Shown here one piece after another: positions 41,763 to 49,413 of a stretch of 64,000 nt of DNA; positions within the stretch are counted from its first letter, which is position 1, and every line of letters starts with the position of its first letter. This stretch comes from CALABS01 sp050260775 (GTDB taxonomy: Bacteria; Pseudomonadota; Alphaproteobacteria; Rhodospirillales; Magnetospirillaceae). Where the stretch lies: positions 25,786 through 89,785 of the forward strand of contig JBLNCP010000041.1 in assembly GCA_050260775.1 (NCBI GenBank), read 5' to 3'. The notes below the pieces were generated by a model. The model had not been told where the DNA came from. It saw nothing but the letters and a program-made list of their open reading frames with translations, and did not search any database. Position numbers and translations under genes: made by a program.

Positions 41763-42035
41763 TCAGTCGCGCCGGCGGTCGAAGCTCAGCTTCATGGCGA
41801 TCAGCGCGACGATCATCGTCCCGGCCAGCGAGTTGGCGAACACCACCGACCAGCCGTCCAGCATCAGGCCGTAGATTATCCACAGGGCCATGGCCACCAG
41901 GGCCATGATCATCCAGCTGAAGCTGAGATCCTGGGCCGAGCGGGTCACCCAGGTCCGGCGGACCTGCGGCAGCAGCGAGACGGTCGACAGGACGGCGGCG
42001 ACCATGCCGACCGCTTCGGCGTTGATGTGGCCCAA
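41763..42035 (-). CDS. SemiSWEET-type sugar transporter
   Basis: A 90-residue protein with three predicted helices (EAVGMVAAVLSTVSLLPQV, SWMIMALVAMALWIIYGLML and VVFANSLAGTMIVALIAMKL), the half-SWEET architecture that works as a dimer. The loop LLPQVRRTW carries the PQ motif of the MtN3/PQ-loop family. Possible substrates are sugars; they are not readable. I chose the TTG at 42035 because GGAGGG lies 6 bases upstream and it gives the usual start; the ATG at 42068 would add 11 polar residues. It converges with cpaA and is divergent from the aldolase gene, with a palindrome between. Confidence 0.8.
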   Translation of the reverse strand: MGHINAEAVGMVAAVLSTVSLLPQVRRTWVTRSAQDLSFSWMIMALVAMALWIIYGLMLDGWSVVFANSLAGTMIVALIAMKLSFDRRRD

Positions 42036-42082
42036 GGGACCCTCCCAAAAGTTTCTCGGCGTCCGCACCTTAGTGCCCAGGG

Positions 42083-42100
42083 GGTTACCAGATGGTAACC
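42083..42100. promoter_or_regulatory. Perfect palindrome in the divergent gap, candidate operator
   Basis: GGTTACC-AGAT-GGTAACC is a perfect 7-bp inverted repeat with a 4-base centre between the SemiSWEET gene and the aldolase gene. Such a symmetric site suits a dimeric repressor (TetR/LacI/GntR type). No such regulator is encoded nearby. Confidence 0.5.
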
Positions 42101-42191
42101 ATTTTTGGGTAGTGCTGGAATCAATCGGGGAAACCCGCCGTCGCGCCGGGTGCCCCGGCCGGGGGCCAGCGGACGTTAGGAGGGGTCAGGG

Positions 42192-42989
42192 ATGAATAGT
42201 CGTGAACGCCAGATGCTCGAGATCCTCAAGCGGGGCCGGGACGAGTTCGGGTACACCGCCATCAAGGCGGAGTTCGAGGCCGAAGGCACCCGGGTCGAGG
42301 AGCTTCTGCGCCTTATCGAGATCACCCGCAAGGCCGGCCTGAATTTCGGCCTGAAGATCGGCGGCTGCGAGGCCATGCGCGACCTGCTGGAGGCCGTGCA
42401 GATCGGCGTCGAATACATCATCGCGCCGATGATCGAGAGCCCCTACGCGCTGTCCAAGTTCATCGACGGCAAGAACAAAGTCTACGACAAGGACCAGCAG
42501 CAGGACACCGACTTCCTGTTCAACCTGGAAACCATCTCGGCGTTCAACTGTCTGTCCGACATGATCGCCATGGCCAAGGCCCCCGGCGGCACCAATGGCG
42601 TGGTGTTCGGCCGCGTCGACTTCTCGCTGTCGTGCGGCTACTCGCGTGACGCCATCAACGACGACAAGGTCACCGACTACGTCGTCGCCACCGCGGCGGC
42701 GTGCAAGGAGAACGACCTCGACATCGTCGTCGGCGGCGGCGTCTCCATGGACGCGATCCCGGCGCTGCGCCGGATCAAGCAGACCAAGCTCACCCGGTTC
42801 GAGACCCGCAAGATCATCTTCAAGGGCGAGGCCATCGACACCCCCAACATCGAGAAGGGCCTGCTCAACGCGGTTCATTTCGAGTTGCTGTGGCTGCTGA
42901 ACAAGCGCGACTACTACGGCCTGATCCAGCACGAGGACGACAAGCGCATCGAGATGCTCGAGAAGCGCTGGAAAGTCCTGAACGGCTGA
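42192..42989 (+). CDS. HpcH/HpaI-type aldolase (CitE-like TIM barrel) in a sugar cluster
   Basis: A 265-residue TIM barrel of the HpcH/HpaI aldolase/citrate lyase beta family. Features are KIGGCEAMRDLLEAV, the acid in YIIAPMIESPYALSKF (E binds the metal and carboxylate), NLETISAFN and FGRVDFSLSCG (Asp metal ligand). These enzymes join or cleave C-C bonds of 2-keto acids with aldehydes, often pyruvate or PEP-like. It starts a five-gene run and the next gene is 16 bases on. A ribosome site AGGAGGGGTCAGGG precedes the ATG. The exact substrate cannot be read. Confidence 0.75.
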   Translation: MNSRERQMLEILKRGRDEFGYTAIKAEFEAEGTRVEELLRLIEITRKAGLNFGLKIGGCEAMRDLLEAVQIGVEYIIAPMIESPYALSKFIDGKNKVYDKDQQQDTDFLFNLETISAFNCLSDMIAMAKAPGGTNGVVFGRVDFSLSCGYSRDAINDDKVTDYVVATAAACKENDLDIVVGGGVSMDAIPALRRIKQTKLTRFETRKIIFKGEAIDTPNIEKGLLNAVHFELLWLLNKRDYYGLIQHEDDKRIEMLEKRWKVLNG

Positions 42990-43005
42990 TCCGGGGAGCC
43001 GTCGG

Positions 43006-43719
43006 ATGGCGGGGGGAAGCGCCGGCACGCTGCTGCTGTTCGGTGGCACCGGCGTGATCGCCGGCGCCATCCGGGACCTTTTCAAATCCCAGGGCTGGCG
43101 GGTGGTTTCGACCGCCCGCCGACCGCCCGAGGGGGCCGGCGACGACTGGGTCGCCTTCGACCCCTTCGCCGAGGGGTTCGACCACGCTTGCCTAGACGGG
43201 CGGGGACCGTTCTCGGCGGTGGTGTGGGCGCAGGGCGCCAACCGCAACGACAGCGTCTACGATCTCGATGTCGACGCCCATCTCGACCTCTACCGCGCCA
43301 ACGTGCTGTTCAACCTGGTGAGCCTCAAGCTGATGCTCGACCGGGGGCTGCTGGCTCCGGCCAGCCGCCTGTGCGTGATCAGCTCCATCTGGCAGAACCT
43401 GGCGCGCCAGAAAAAGCTGTCCTACTGCGTCACCAAATCGGCGCTGCAGGGGTTCGTGCTTTCGGCCTCCGCCGATCTTGCCGAGGACGGCCACGTCATC
43501 AACGCCATTCTGCCCGGCGCCCTGGATACTCCGATGACCCGGGCCAACCTGCAGCCGGCGCAGATCGCCGCCATCGCCGGCGCCACCAAATTCGGTCGTC
43601 TGCCCCAGCTGGACGACGTCGCCAACCTGGCACTGTTCCTGTGCGGTCCCGGCAATACCGGCATCACCGGGCAGTTCATCGCCGCCGATCTGGGATTCAG
43701 CCATGTCCGCATCGTTTGA
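43006..43719 (+). CDS. SDR-family oxidoreductase in the sugar cluster
   Basis: A 237-residue short-chain dehydrogenase. The nucleotide motif is LLLFGGTGVIAGAI, the catalytic Ser is in VISSIWQNLA and the pair YCVTK (Y-x3-K) is in KLSYCVTKSALQGF. GALDTPMTRANL and GITGQFIAADLG match the cofactor-binding end. It would oxidise or reduce a hydroxyl or keto group of a sugar or cyclitol. GGGGAGCC precedes the ATG. Its end overlaps the next gene by 17 bases, so it is tightly coupled to the cyclase. Confidence 0.8.
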   Translation: MAGGSAGTLLLFGGTGVIAGAIRDLFKSQGWRVVSTARRPPEGAGDDWVAFDPFAEGFDHACLDGRGPFSAVVWAQGANRNDSVYDLDVDAHLDLYRANVLFNLVSLKLMLDRGLLAPASRLCVISSIWQNLARQKKLSYCVTKSALQGFVLSASADLAEDGHVINAILPGALDTPMTRANLQPAQIAAIAGATKFGRLPQLDDVANLALFLCGPGNTGITGQFIAADLGFSHVRIV

Positions 43720-44776
43720 GGTTTCGTCGAGCACCGGCGCCTACGGCGTCGAGATCGTGCCGGGCTCGTTCGCCGCGCTGGCCAAGGCGACCGGTGACGT
43801 GGTGACGGTCTGCGACGAGCGTTTCGCCAAGGATCTCGGCGGCGGGCGCGTGCTGGCCCTGGCCGCCGACGAATCCACCAAGAGCCTGGAAGCCATGCCG
43901 GCCATCATCAGCCGCCTGCGCGAGCTGGGCGCCACGCGCTCGACCCGGCTGGTCGCCGTGGGCGGCGGCATCGTCCAGGACGTGGCCGCCTTCTGCGCCT
44001 CGGTCTACATGCGCGGGCTGGTGTGGGAATACTGGCCGACCACCCTGCTGGGCATGGTCGATTCCTGCATCGGCGGCAAATCCTCCATCAACGCCGGTGC
44101 CTACAAGAACCTGGTCGGCACCTTCCATCCGCCCGAGACCATCCGCATCGATCCCCGCCTTGCCGCCTCGCTGTCGATCGAGCAGCGCGTCGCCGGCCTG
44201 TGCGAGGCGGTCAAGATCTGCTTCGCCGGGGGCGACGAGCCCTTCGCCGCCTATCTCGCCCGCAATCCCGAGGTGGCCATGGGCGAGGTGGAACTGGAGG
44301 GAGTGATCCACTCCACCCTGCTGACCAAGAAGTGGTTCATCGAGGTCGACGAGTTCGACCGCGCCGAACGCCTGCTGCTCAATTTCGGCCACACCTTTGG
44401 CCACGCCATCGAGGCGGCCTCCGCCTTCGCCATCAGCCACGGGGTGGCGGTCGGCCTCGGCATGCTGTGCGCAGCCGAACTGGGCGCCCGCCGCGGCTTC
44501 GATTACGCCAAGGTCGCCCGGGTGCGCCAGTTGGTGGCGCATACCGAGGCGCTGCTGGCCAAGGTCGCGGGCCTCGCCCAGGCTTTGGGGCGGGTCGATC
44601 CGGCGGCGGCCACCGAGCGCCTGCTGGCCGACAAGAAGCACGGCGCCGATTTCCTGGCGGTCATCGCCATCGACGCCCAGGGGCATCTGGAGCGGCTCAA
44701 GCTGCCGCGCACTCCCGAGAGCCTGGACACCATCCGCGGCGTGTTCGCCGCCATCATCGCGAGATACGGGGCATGA
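43703..44776 (+). CDS. Sugar phosphate cyclase, 3-dehydroquinate synthase-like (not the housekeeping AroB)
   Basis: A 357-residue AroB-superfamily cyclase. The NAD-binding part has AVGGGIVQDVAAF and the motif YWPTTLLGMVDSCIGGKSS. Metal and catalytic residues are in GLCEAVKIC (Glu), LLNFGHTFGHAIE (His) and FAISHGVAVGLGM (His). The loop GGKSSINAGAYKNLVGTF differs from the dehydroquinate-synthase form GGKTGVNHPLGKNMIGAF, which suggests a different sugar phosphate. Together with the aldolase and TPP genes this points to a cyclitol (C7 or similar). It overlaps the SDR gene (17 bases) and the next gene by ATGA. Confidence 0.82.
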   Translation: MSASFEVSSSTGAYGVEIVPGSFAALAKATGDVVTVCDERFAKDLGGGRVLALAADESTKSLEAMPAIISRLRELGATRSTRLVAVGGGIVQDVAAFCASVYMRGLVWEYWPTTLLGMVDSCIGGKSSINAGAYKNLVGTFHPPETIRIDPRLAASLSIEQRVAGLCEAVKICFAGGDEPFAAYLARNPEVAMGEVELEGVIHSTLLTKKWFIEVDEFDRAERLLLNFGHTFGHAIEAASAFAISHGVAVGLGMLCAAELGARRGFDYAKVARVRQLVAHTEALLAKVAGLAQALGRVDPAAATERLLADKKHGADFLAVIAIDAQGHLERLKLPRTPESLDTIRGVFAAIIARYGA

Positions 44777-46539
44777 AGTACAGCGACGTCCTCGCCGACT
44801 GGCTGGTCCAGCTCGGCTATACCCACTGCTTCTATCTGGCGGGCGGCAACATCATGCACCTGCTGGAAAGCGTCAGCCGGCGCTTCACCGCCATCCCGGT
44901 GGTGCACGAGGTCTGCGGCGGCATCGCCGCCGAGTACTTCACCGAGATCCCCGAAGGCGGCCGCGCCTTCGCGCTGGTCACCGCCGGTCCGGGCCTCACC
45001 AACATCGTCACCGCCATGGCGGGCGCCTTCCTGGAGAGCCGCGAACTTCTGGTGCTGGGCGGCCAGGTTAAGGTCCCCGACCTTGCGCGCGGCCAGTTGC
45101 GCCAGCGCGGCATCCAGGAGATCGCCGGCGTCGACATCGCCCGCCCGGTCACGGTGCTGTCGCACCTGATGGACGAGGTGCTGGACCGCGAGGCCTTCTG
45201 CCGCGTCGCCGAGTCCGGCAGCTCCGGCCGCAAGGGTCCCGTCTTCATCGAGATCCCGCTCGACATCCAGGCCCGCGACGTCGATGCCGACGCGTTGGGG
45301 GCGTCGCCGCTGGCGGTCCGCCGCGGTACGGCGCCGCAGGGGCCGTCCGCCGCCGAGATGGACAAGGTGGCGGCCATGGTGCGCGCCGCCGAGCGACCGG
45401 TGCTGCTGCTGGGCGGCGGCGTCTCGCGCGCCGCCGCGGCGGCGGCCGATTTCGCCGCCATGGGCGTGCCGGTGCAGACCACCTGGAACGGCGCCGACCG
45501 CGTCGCCGCCGACCACCCGCTCTATTTCGGCCGCCCCAATACCTGGGGCCAGCGCTACGCCAACCTCGTGCTGCAGCAGGCCGACCTCGTGGTCGCGCTG
45601 GGCAGCCGGCTCGGCCTGCAGCAGACCGGCTTCAATCACCAGGAATTCGCGCCCGTCGCCAAGGTGGTCCAGGTGGATTGCGATCCGGCCGAGTTGGACA
45701 AGGGCCATCCCCGGGTTGACCTGCCTCTGTGCGGCGATGCCGACCGGGTGCTCGCCCACCTGGGCTCCGCCACGCTCGGCGACCACGGCGCCTGGGTCGA
45801 GTATTGCCGCGAGATCAAGGCGTCGGTGCCCCTGATCGAGCCGATCAACACCACCGGCCCCGACTTCATCTCCCCCTACGTGTTCTGCGAGACCCTGTCG
45901 CGGCTGTGCGCCGAGGGCGACGTCGTCATCCCCTGCAGCAGCGGCGGCGCCTTCACGGTGATGATGCAGACCTTTGCCCAGAAGCGGGGCCAGCGCATCG
46001 TCACCGACAAGGGACTGGCGTCCATGGGCTATGGCCTGTCGGGCGCCATCGGCGCGGCGCTGGCCGCCGATGGCAAGCGGACGGTGCTGGTGGAGGGCGA
46101 CGGCGGCTTCGCCCAGAACCTGCAGGAAATCGGCACGGTGGCGGCCAATCGCCTGAACCTCAAGATGTTCGTCTTCGACGACAGCGGCTACGCCTCGATC
46201 CGCATGACCCAGCGCAACTACTTCGGCGGGCGCTACGTCGGCTGCGACCTCAACACCGGCCTCGGCCTGCCCGACTGGGACAAGCTGTTCGGGGTGTGGG
46301 GTGTCCCCGCCTACCGGCTGAAGCCCGGCTTTGCCGATGATGCCGGGTTCCGCGCCCTGTTCGACCAGCCCGGGCCGGTCGGCTTCATCGTGCCGGTCGA
46401 TCCTGGCCAGACCTATCTCCCCAAGATCGCCAGCCGGGTGACCGAGACTGGCGGCATGGTGTCGAACCCGCTGCACCTGATGTCGCCGCCGCTGGACGAT
46501 GCGGTGATGGCCCGGGTCGGCCGCTACCTGCCCAAGTGA
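44773..46539 (+). CDS. Thiamine-diphosphate-dependent enzyme, acetolactate synthase-like
   Basis: A 588-residue TPP enzyme with the full three-domain layout (N-terminal PYR, central, C-terminal PP). The activating Glu is in VVHEVCGGIAAEYF (about residue 50), TAGPGLTN follows, and the TPP/Mg motif is VEGDGGFAQNLQEIGT with the second half FVFDDSGYASIRM. It could decarboxylate a 2-keto acid and join a two-carbon unit to an aldehyde, or open or cleave a ring as IolD does. It overlaps the cyclase (ATGA) and the epimerase gene (TGATG). The substrate is unknown; valine/isoleucine synthesis is unlikely given the context and lack of a small subunit. Confidence 0.82.
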   Translation: MKYSDVLADWLVQLGYTHCFYLAGGNIMHLLESVSRRFTAIPVVHEVCGGIAAEYFTEIPEGGRAFALVTAGPGLTNIVTAMAGAFLESRELLVLGGQVKVPDLARGQLRQRGIQEIAGVDIARPVTVLSHLMDEVLDREAFCRVAESGSSGRKGPVFIEIPLDIQARDVDADALGASPLAVRRGTAPQGPSAAEMDKVAAMVRAAERPVLLLGGGVSRAAAAAADFAAMGVPVQTTWNGADRVAADHPLYFGRPNTWGQRYANLVLQQADLVVALGSRLGLQQTGFNHQEFAPVAKVVQVDCDPAELDKGHPRVDLPLCGDADRVLAHLGSATLGDHGAWVEYCREIKASVPLIEPINTTGPDFISPYVFCETLSRLCAEGDVVIPCSSGGAFTVMMQTFAQKRGQRIVTDKGLASMGYGLSGAIGAALAADGKRTVLVEGDGGFAQNLQEIGTVAANRLNLKMFVFDDSGYASIRMTQRNYFGGRYVGCDLNTGLGLPDWDKLFGVWGVPAYRLKPGFADDAGFRALFDQPGPVGFIVPVDPGQTYLPKIASRVTETGGMVSNPLHLMSPPLDDAVMARVGRYLPK

Positions 46540-47489
46540 TGGGCCGCCTCGCCTTCTCGCCCCATGTGGGCGCCGCCCTGGCGGCCTCCGGGCTGTCGGT
46601 GGCGGTGACCGGCGGGGGAGGATGGATCGGCCAGGGCGCCCTCGAAATGCTGGAGGGCGCCCTGGGCGACGACTTCGCCGCCCGCGTCCGCGTGTTCGGC
46701 TCGCGGGCCCGGTCGCTGGAGCTCCGCTCCGGCCGGCAGGTGGCCTGCGCGCCGCTGGCGCGGATGGCGGAACTGCCGCCCGGGCCCTGGGCCTTCCTTC
46801 ATTTCGCCTTCCTCACCCGCGACCGTCTGGGCGGGCAATCGGTGGACAGCTTCATCGCCGGCAACCAGGCGATCACCGACACGGTGGCGGCGGCCGCCGA
46901 GCGCGTGCACGTGCGCGGCATGGTCTCGGTGTCGTCGGGGGCGGTGCATCTGCCGGGCGGGCTGGAAGGCAACGCCTACGGTGCCATGAAGCTGCGCGAG
47001 GAGGAGCGGCTGTCCGAGCTGGCCGGCCGTCTCGGGGCCGCGCTGATGGTGCCGCGGCTGTTCGCGCTGTCAGGCCCCTTCGTCAACAAGCTCGACACCT
47101 ACGCCCTGGCCTCGATCCTGGTGGCGGCGCTCAAGGGCGGACCGGTGGTGCTGCGTGCCGGCCATCGGGTCGAGCGCTCGTACATCCACGTGCGCGACGT
47201 GGTCGATCTGTGCGTGGCGGGAATGCTGGCGGGGGATTGTCCCCAGGCGCCCTTTGACGCCTGCGGCTCCGAGGTTGTGGAGATGGGGGAACTGGCGCGT
47301 CGGGCCCTGGCGGTGCTGGGACGGCCCGCCATCGCCATCGAGCGCCCGCCGGTGGATGCCACGCGGGTCGACCGCTACACCGGCGATCCGGCGACGGTGC
47401 GGGCGCTGGCCGCCCGCCACGGCATCCGCTTGCTCGACCTGGACGCCCAGATCGCCAGCACGGCGGAATACCTACACCAGCTTTCCTGA
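46539..47489 (+). CDS. NAD-dependent epimerase/dehydratase-family protein
   Basis: A 316-residue extended SDR. The NAD motif is VTGGGGWIGQGALEML, the Ser is in VSVSSGAVHLPGG and the catalytic pair is in NAYGAMKLREE (Y-x3-K). GPFVNKLDTYALASIL and SYIHVRDVVDLCVAGM are as in nucleotide-sugar epimerases and dehydratases. It ends a tightly coupled five-gene run and would finish a nucleotide-activated sugar. Its 3' end overlaps the convergent glycosyltransferase gene by 18 bases. Confidence 0.8.
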   Translation: MGRLAFSPHVGAALAASGLSVAVTGGGGWIGQGALEMLEGALGDDFAARVRVFGSRARSLELRSGRQVACAPLARMAELPPGPWAFLHFAFLTRDRLGGQSVDSFIAGNQAITDTVAAAAERVHVRGMVSVSSGAVHLPGGLEGNAYGAMKLREEERLSELAGRLGAALMVPRLFALSGPFVNKLDTYALASILVAALKGGPVVLRAGHRVERSYIHVRDVVDLCVAGMLAGDCPQAPFDACGSEVVEMGELARRALAVLGRPAIAIERPPVDATRVDRYTGDPATVRALAARHGIRLLDLDAQIASTAEYLHQLS

Positions 47490-49409
47490 CATCGCCGTCA
47501 GTTCGCGGGCCATGGCCCGCACCACCGGCTCCCAGTCGTCGACCCGCTCCTGCCGGAACAGCCGCGCGCTGGGATACCACGGGCTGTCCTCGCGGTCGCG
47601 CAGCCAGCGCCAGTCGGCCACCGCCGACAGCATCATCCACAGGGGACGGCCGAGGGCTCCGGCCAGGTGGGCGGGAGCGGTGCACGAACTGATGACCAGA
47701 TCCAGGCCGGCCATGATGGCGGCGGTGTCGTCGAAGCTTTGGATGTCGGCGCCCAGGTCGGTGACGTTGGCGGGCAGGTCGCGGTCGGCGAGGTGCCGGC
47801 GGCCGTCTTCCTTCTGCAGGGCGAAGAAGTGTACGCCCGGAACGTCGAACAGCGGCGCCACGGCGGCCAGGCCCGGCGAGCGCCAATGGTCCTCGGCGAA
47901 GGTGGCGCGTCCCGCCCAGATGATCCCGACCTTGAGGCCCGAGGGCGCCGCCTTGCGCAGGCGCTTGCGCCAGGTGGTCACCAGCTTCTTGTCGGGGCTG
48001 AGATAGGGGGCCTTGCACGGGATGGTGTCCAGCGTGGTGCGCAGCCGCTTGGCCACCCCCATCAGCGGGCAATGGAGGTCGACCTCGGGCAGCGGGGTGC
48101 CCGAGCGATGCAGGGTGCCGACGCCCGCCAGCCGCCCCATGAGGCCAAGGAGCGCCTCGTGCGGGGTGAACACCACGTGGGCGCCCTGGGCGGCCAGCAC
48201 GGGGACGTAGCGGGCGAAGAACAAGGTGTCGCCCAGACCCTGTTCGGCATGGACGAGGATGCGGCGGCCGGCCAGATCCTCACCCTGCCACTCGGGCATC
48301 GGGAAGGCGCGGCGATGGGGGGCGAGGTGGGGCGTCTCCCAGCGCGCCTCGTAGCCGTCCCAGCCGCGCACGTCCCCCAGGGTGAGCAGGGCAAGGCCGT
48401 GCTCGAGGCGCGCGTCGACGTTGGCGGGATCGAGTTCCTGCGCCTTGGCGAAGGCGGCGATGGCCTCTTCCAGGTTTCTCGCATACTTGAGCCCGCGTCC
48501 CAGGGCGACCCACGACGAGGCCTCTGCCGGCTTCAGGTCCAGGGCGCGGCGGTAGGCGGCGATGGCCTCGTCAAAGCGGGCGCCGTCGATGAGGGCGTTG
48601 CCGAGATTGCCCCAGGCGTCGGCCAGGGCGGGATTGAGCGCCAGCGCCCGCGAGATCAGCCTTGCCGCCTCGGCCGGGTTCTTGCCGGCGCGGTGGACGA
48701 CCCCCAGCAGGTGCAGGGCGTCGACATTGTCCGGATCGGCGGCCAGCACCGCCTCGTAGCCGGCCCGGGCCTCGTCGTGCCGGCCGGCGCGATGGGCGTC
48801 GAACGCGCGCTTGAGTTGGCTGTCCCGGTCGATTTGCGGGTGATACACAAGGATTGCGCCGTGAGGCTGGCCCAGATAGCCGAGATCGGCCAAACCGGCC
48901 TCTACGGCCTTCAGATCGGGCGCCAGCACCAGGCCGGGGCGGAACCGCTGGATGAGGGCGAGGGCGGCGGCAAGGGTGCCCCCGGAGGCTCCGATCAGGC
49001 TGATGCCGTCGAGGCGGTCGATCAGGCCCTCGGAGGCCAGTCCGTCCACGGTCGAGCCGTCCTCGGGCAGGGCGTAGAGGTTGGTCAGGCGGTTGCCCAG
49101 TGCATTGCGGGCCATCCGCGCCAGGGCGACCGGATCGGTCTCCAGCGCGATGACCCGACCCTCCGGCCCGACGAGGCGGGCGGACAGCAGCGCGAGAAAG
49201 CCGATGCCGGCGCCGAGCTCGACGAACGTTCCCCCGGCGGGAAGGCCGGAGAGAAGGGCGGTCGCCGCCTCCGACTGCGGGAAGGCGCCGGCCTTCAGGC
49301 GGGCGAGGACGGCGGCCTGGGCGGCGATGGCGTCGTCCAAGACCAGGGTCAGGGAGCGGGGCTCCCCGTCCGCCGGGGTGAAGGTGAACGTCAGTTTCTG
49401 GAGGGGCAT
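47472..49409 (-). CDS. Methyltransferase-TPR-glycosyltransferase fusion
   Basis: A 645-residue protein in three parts. Residues 55-190 resemble a SAM-binding methyltransferase (FVELGAGIGFLALLSARL at 62-79, then GRVIALETDPVALARMARN). Residues 195-345 are TPRs (DAHRAGRHDEARAGYEAVLA, SLGNALIDGARFDEAIAAYR-like). Residues 370-645 look like the glycosyltransferase found in many alphaproteobacterial TPR proteins (RRILVHAEQGLGDTLFFARY, KVGIIWAGRATFAEDHWRSP, LDLVISSCTAPAHLAGALGR). TPR-GTs often modify proteins. It is the last gene of the adhesin series, 4 bases after the GT41 gene. The GTG at 49424 is an alternative start. Confidence 0.8.
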   Translation of the reverse strand: MPLQKLTFTFTPADGEPRSLTLVLDDAIAAQAAVLARLKAGAFPQSEAATALLSGLPAGGTFVELGAGIGFLALLSARLVGPEGRVIALETDPVALARMARNALGNRLTNLYALPEDGSTVDGLASEGLIDRLDGISLIGASGGTLAAALALIQRFRPGLVLAPDLKAVEAGLADLGYLGQPHGAILVYHPQIDRDSQLKRAFDAHRAGRHDEARAGYEAVLAADPDNVDALHLLGVVHRAGKNPAEAARLISRALALNPALADAWGNLGNALIDGARFDEAIAAYRRALDLKPAEASSWVALGRGLKYARNLEEAIAAFAKAQELDPANVDARLEHGLALLTLGDVRGWDGYEARWETPHLAPHRRAFPMPEWQGEDLAGRRILVHAEQGLGDTLFFARYVPVLAAQGAHVVFTPHEALLGLMGRLAGVGTLHRSGTPLPEVDLHCPLMGVAKRLRTTLDTIPCKAPYLSPDKKLVTTWRKRLRKAAPSGLKVGIIWAGRATFAEDHWRSPGLAAVAPLFDVPGVHFFALQKEDGRRHLADRDLPANVTDLGADIQSFDDTAAIMAGLDLVISSCTAPAHLAGALGRPLWMMLSAVADWRWLRDREDSPWYPSARLFRQERVDDWEPVVRAMARELTAMSGKLV

Positions 49410-49413
49410 GCCG

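Noticed and set aside
43703..44776. Cyclase as the housekeeping AroB
   Set aside because: The substrate loop departs from dehydroquinate synthases and no shikimate gene (aroK is usual) is adjacent; not fully excluded.
44773..46539. TPP enzyme as acetolactate synthase IlvB for branched-chain amino acids
   Set aside because: No ilvH/ilvN small subunit or ilvC follows; it is embedded by overlaps in a sugar cluster.
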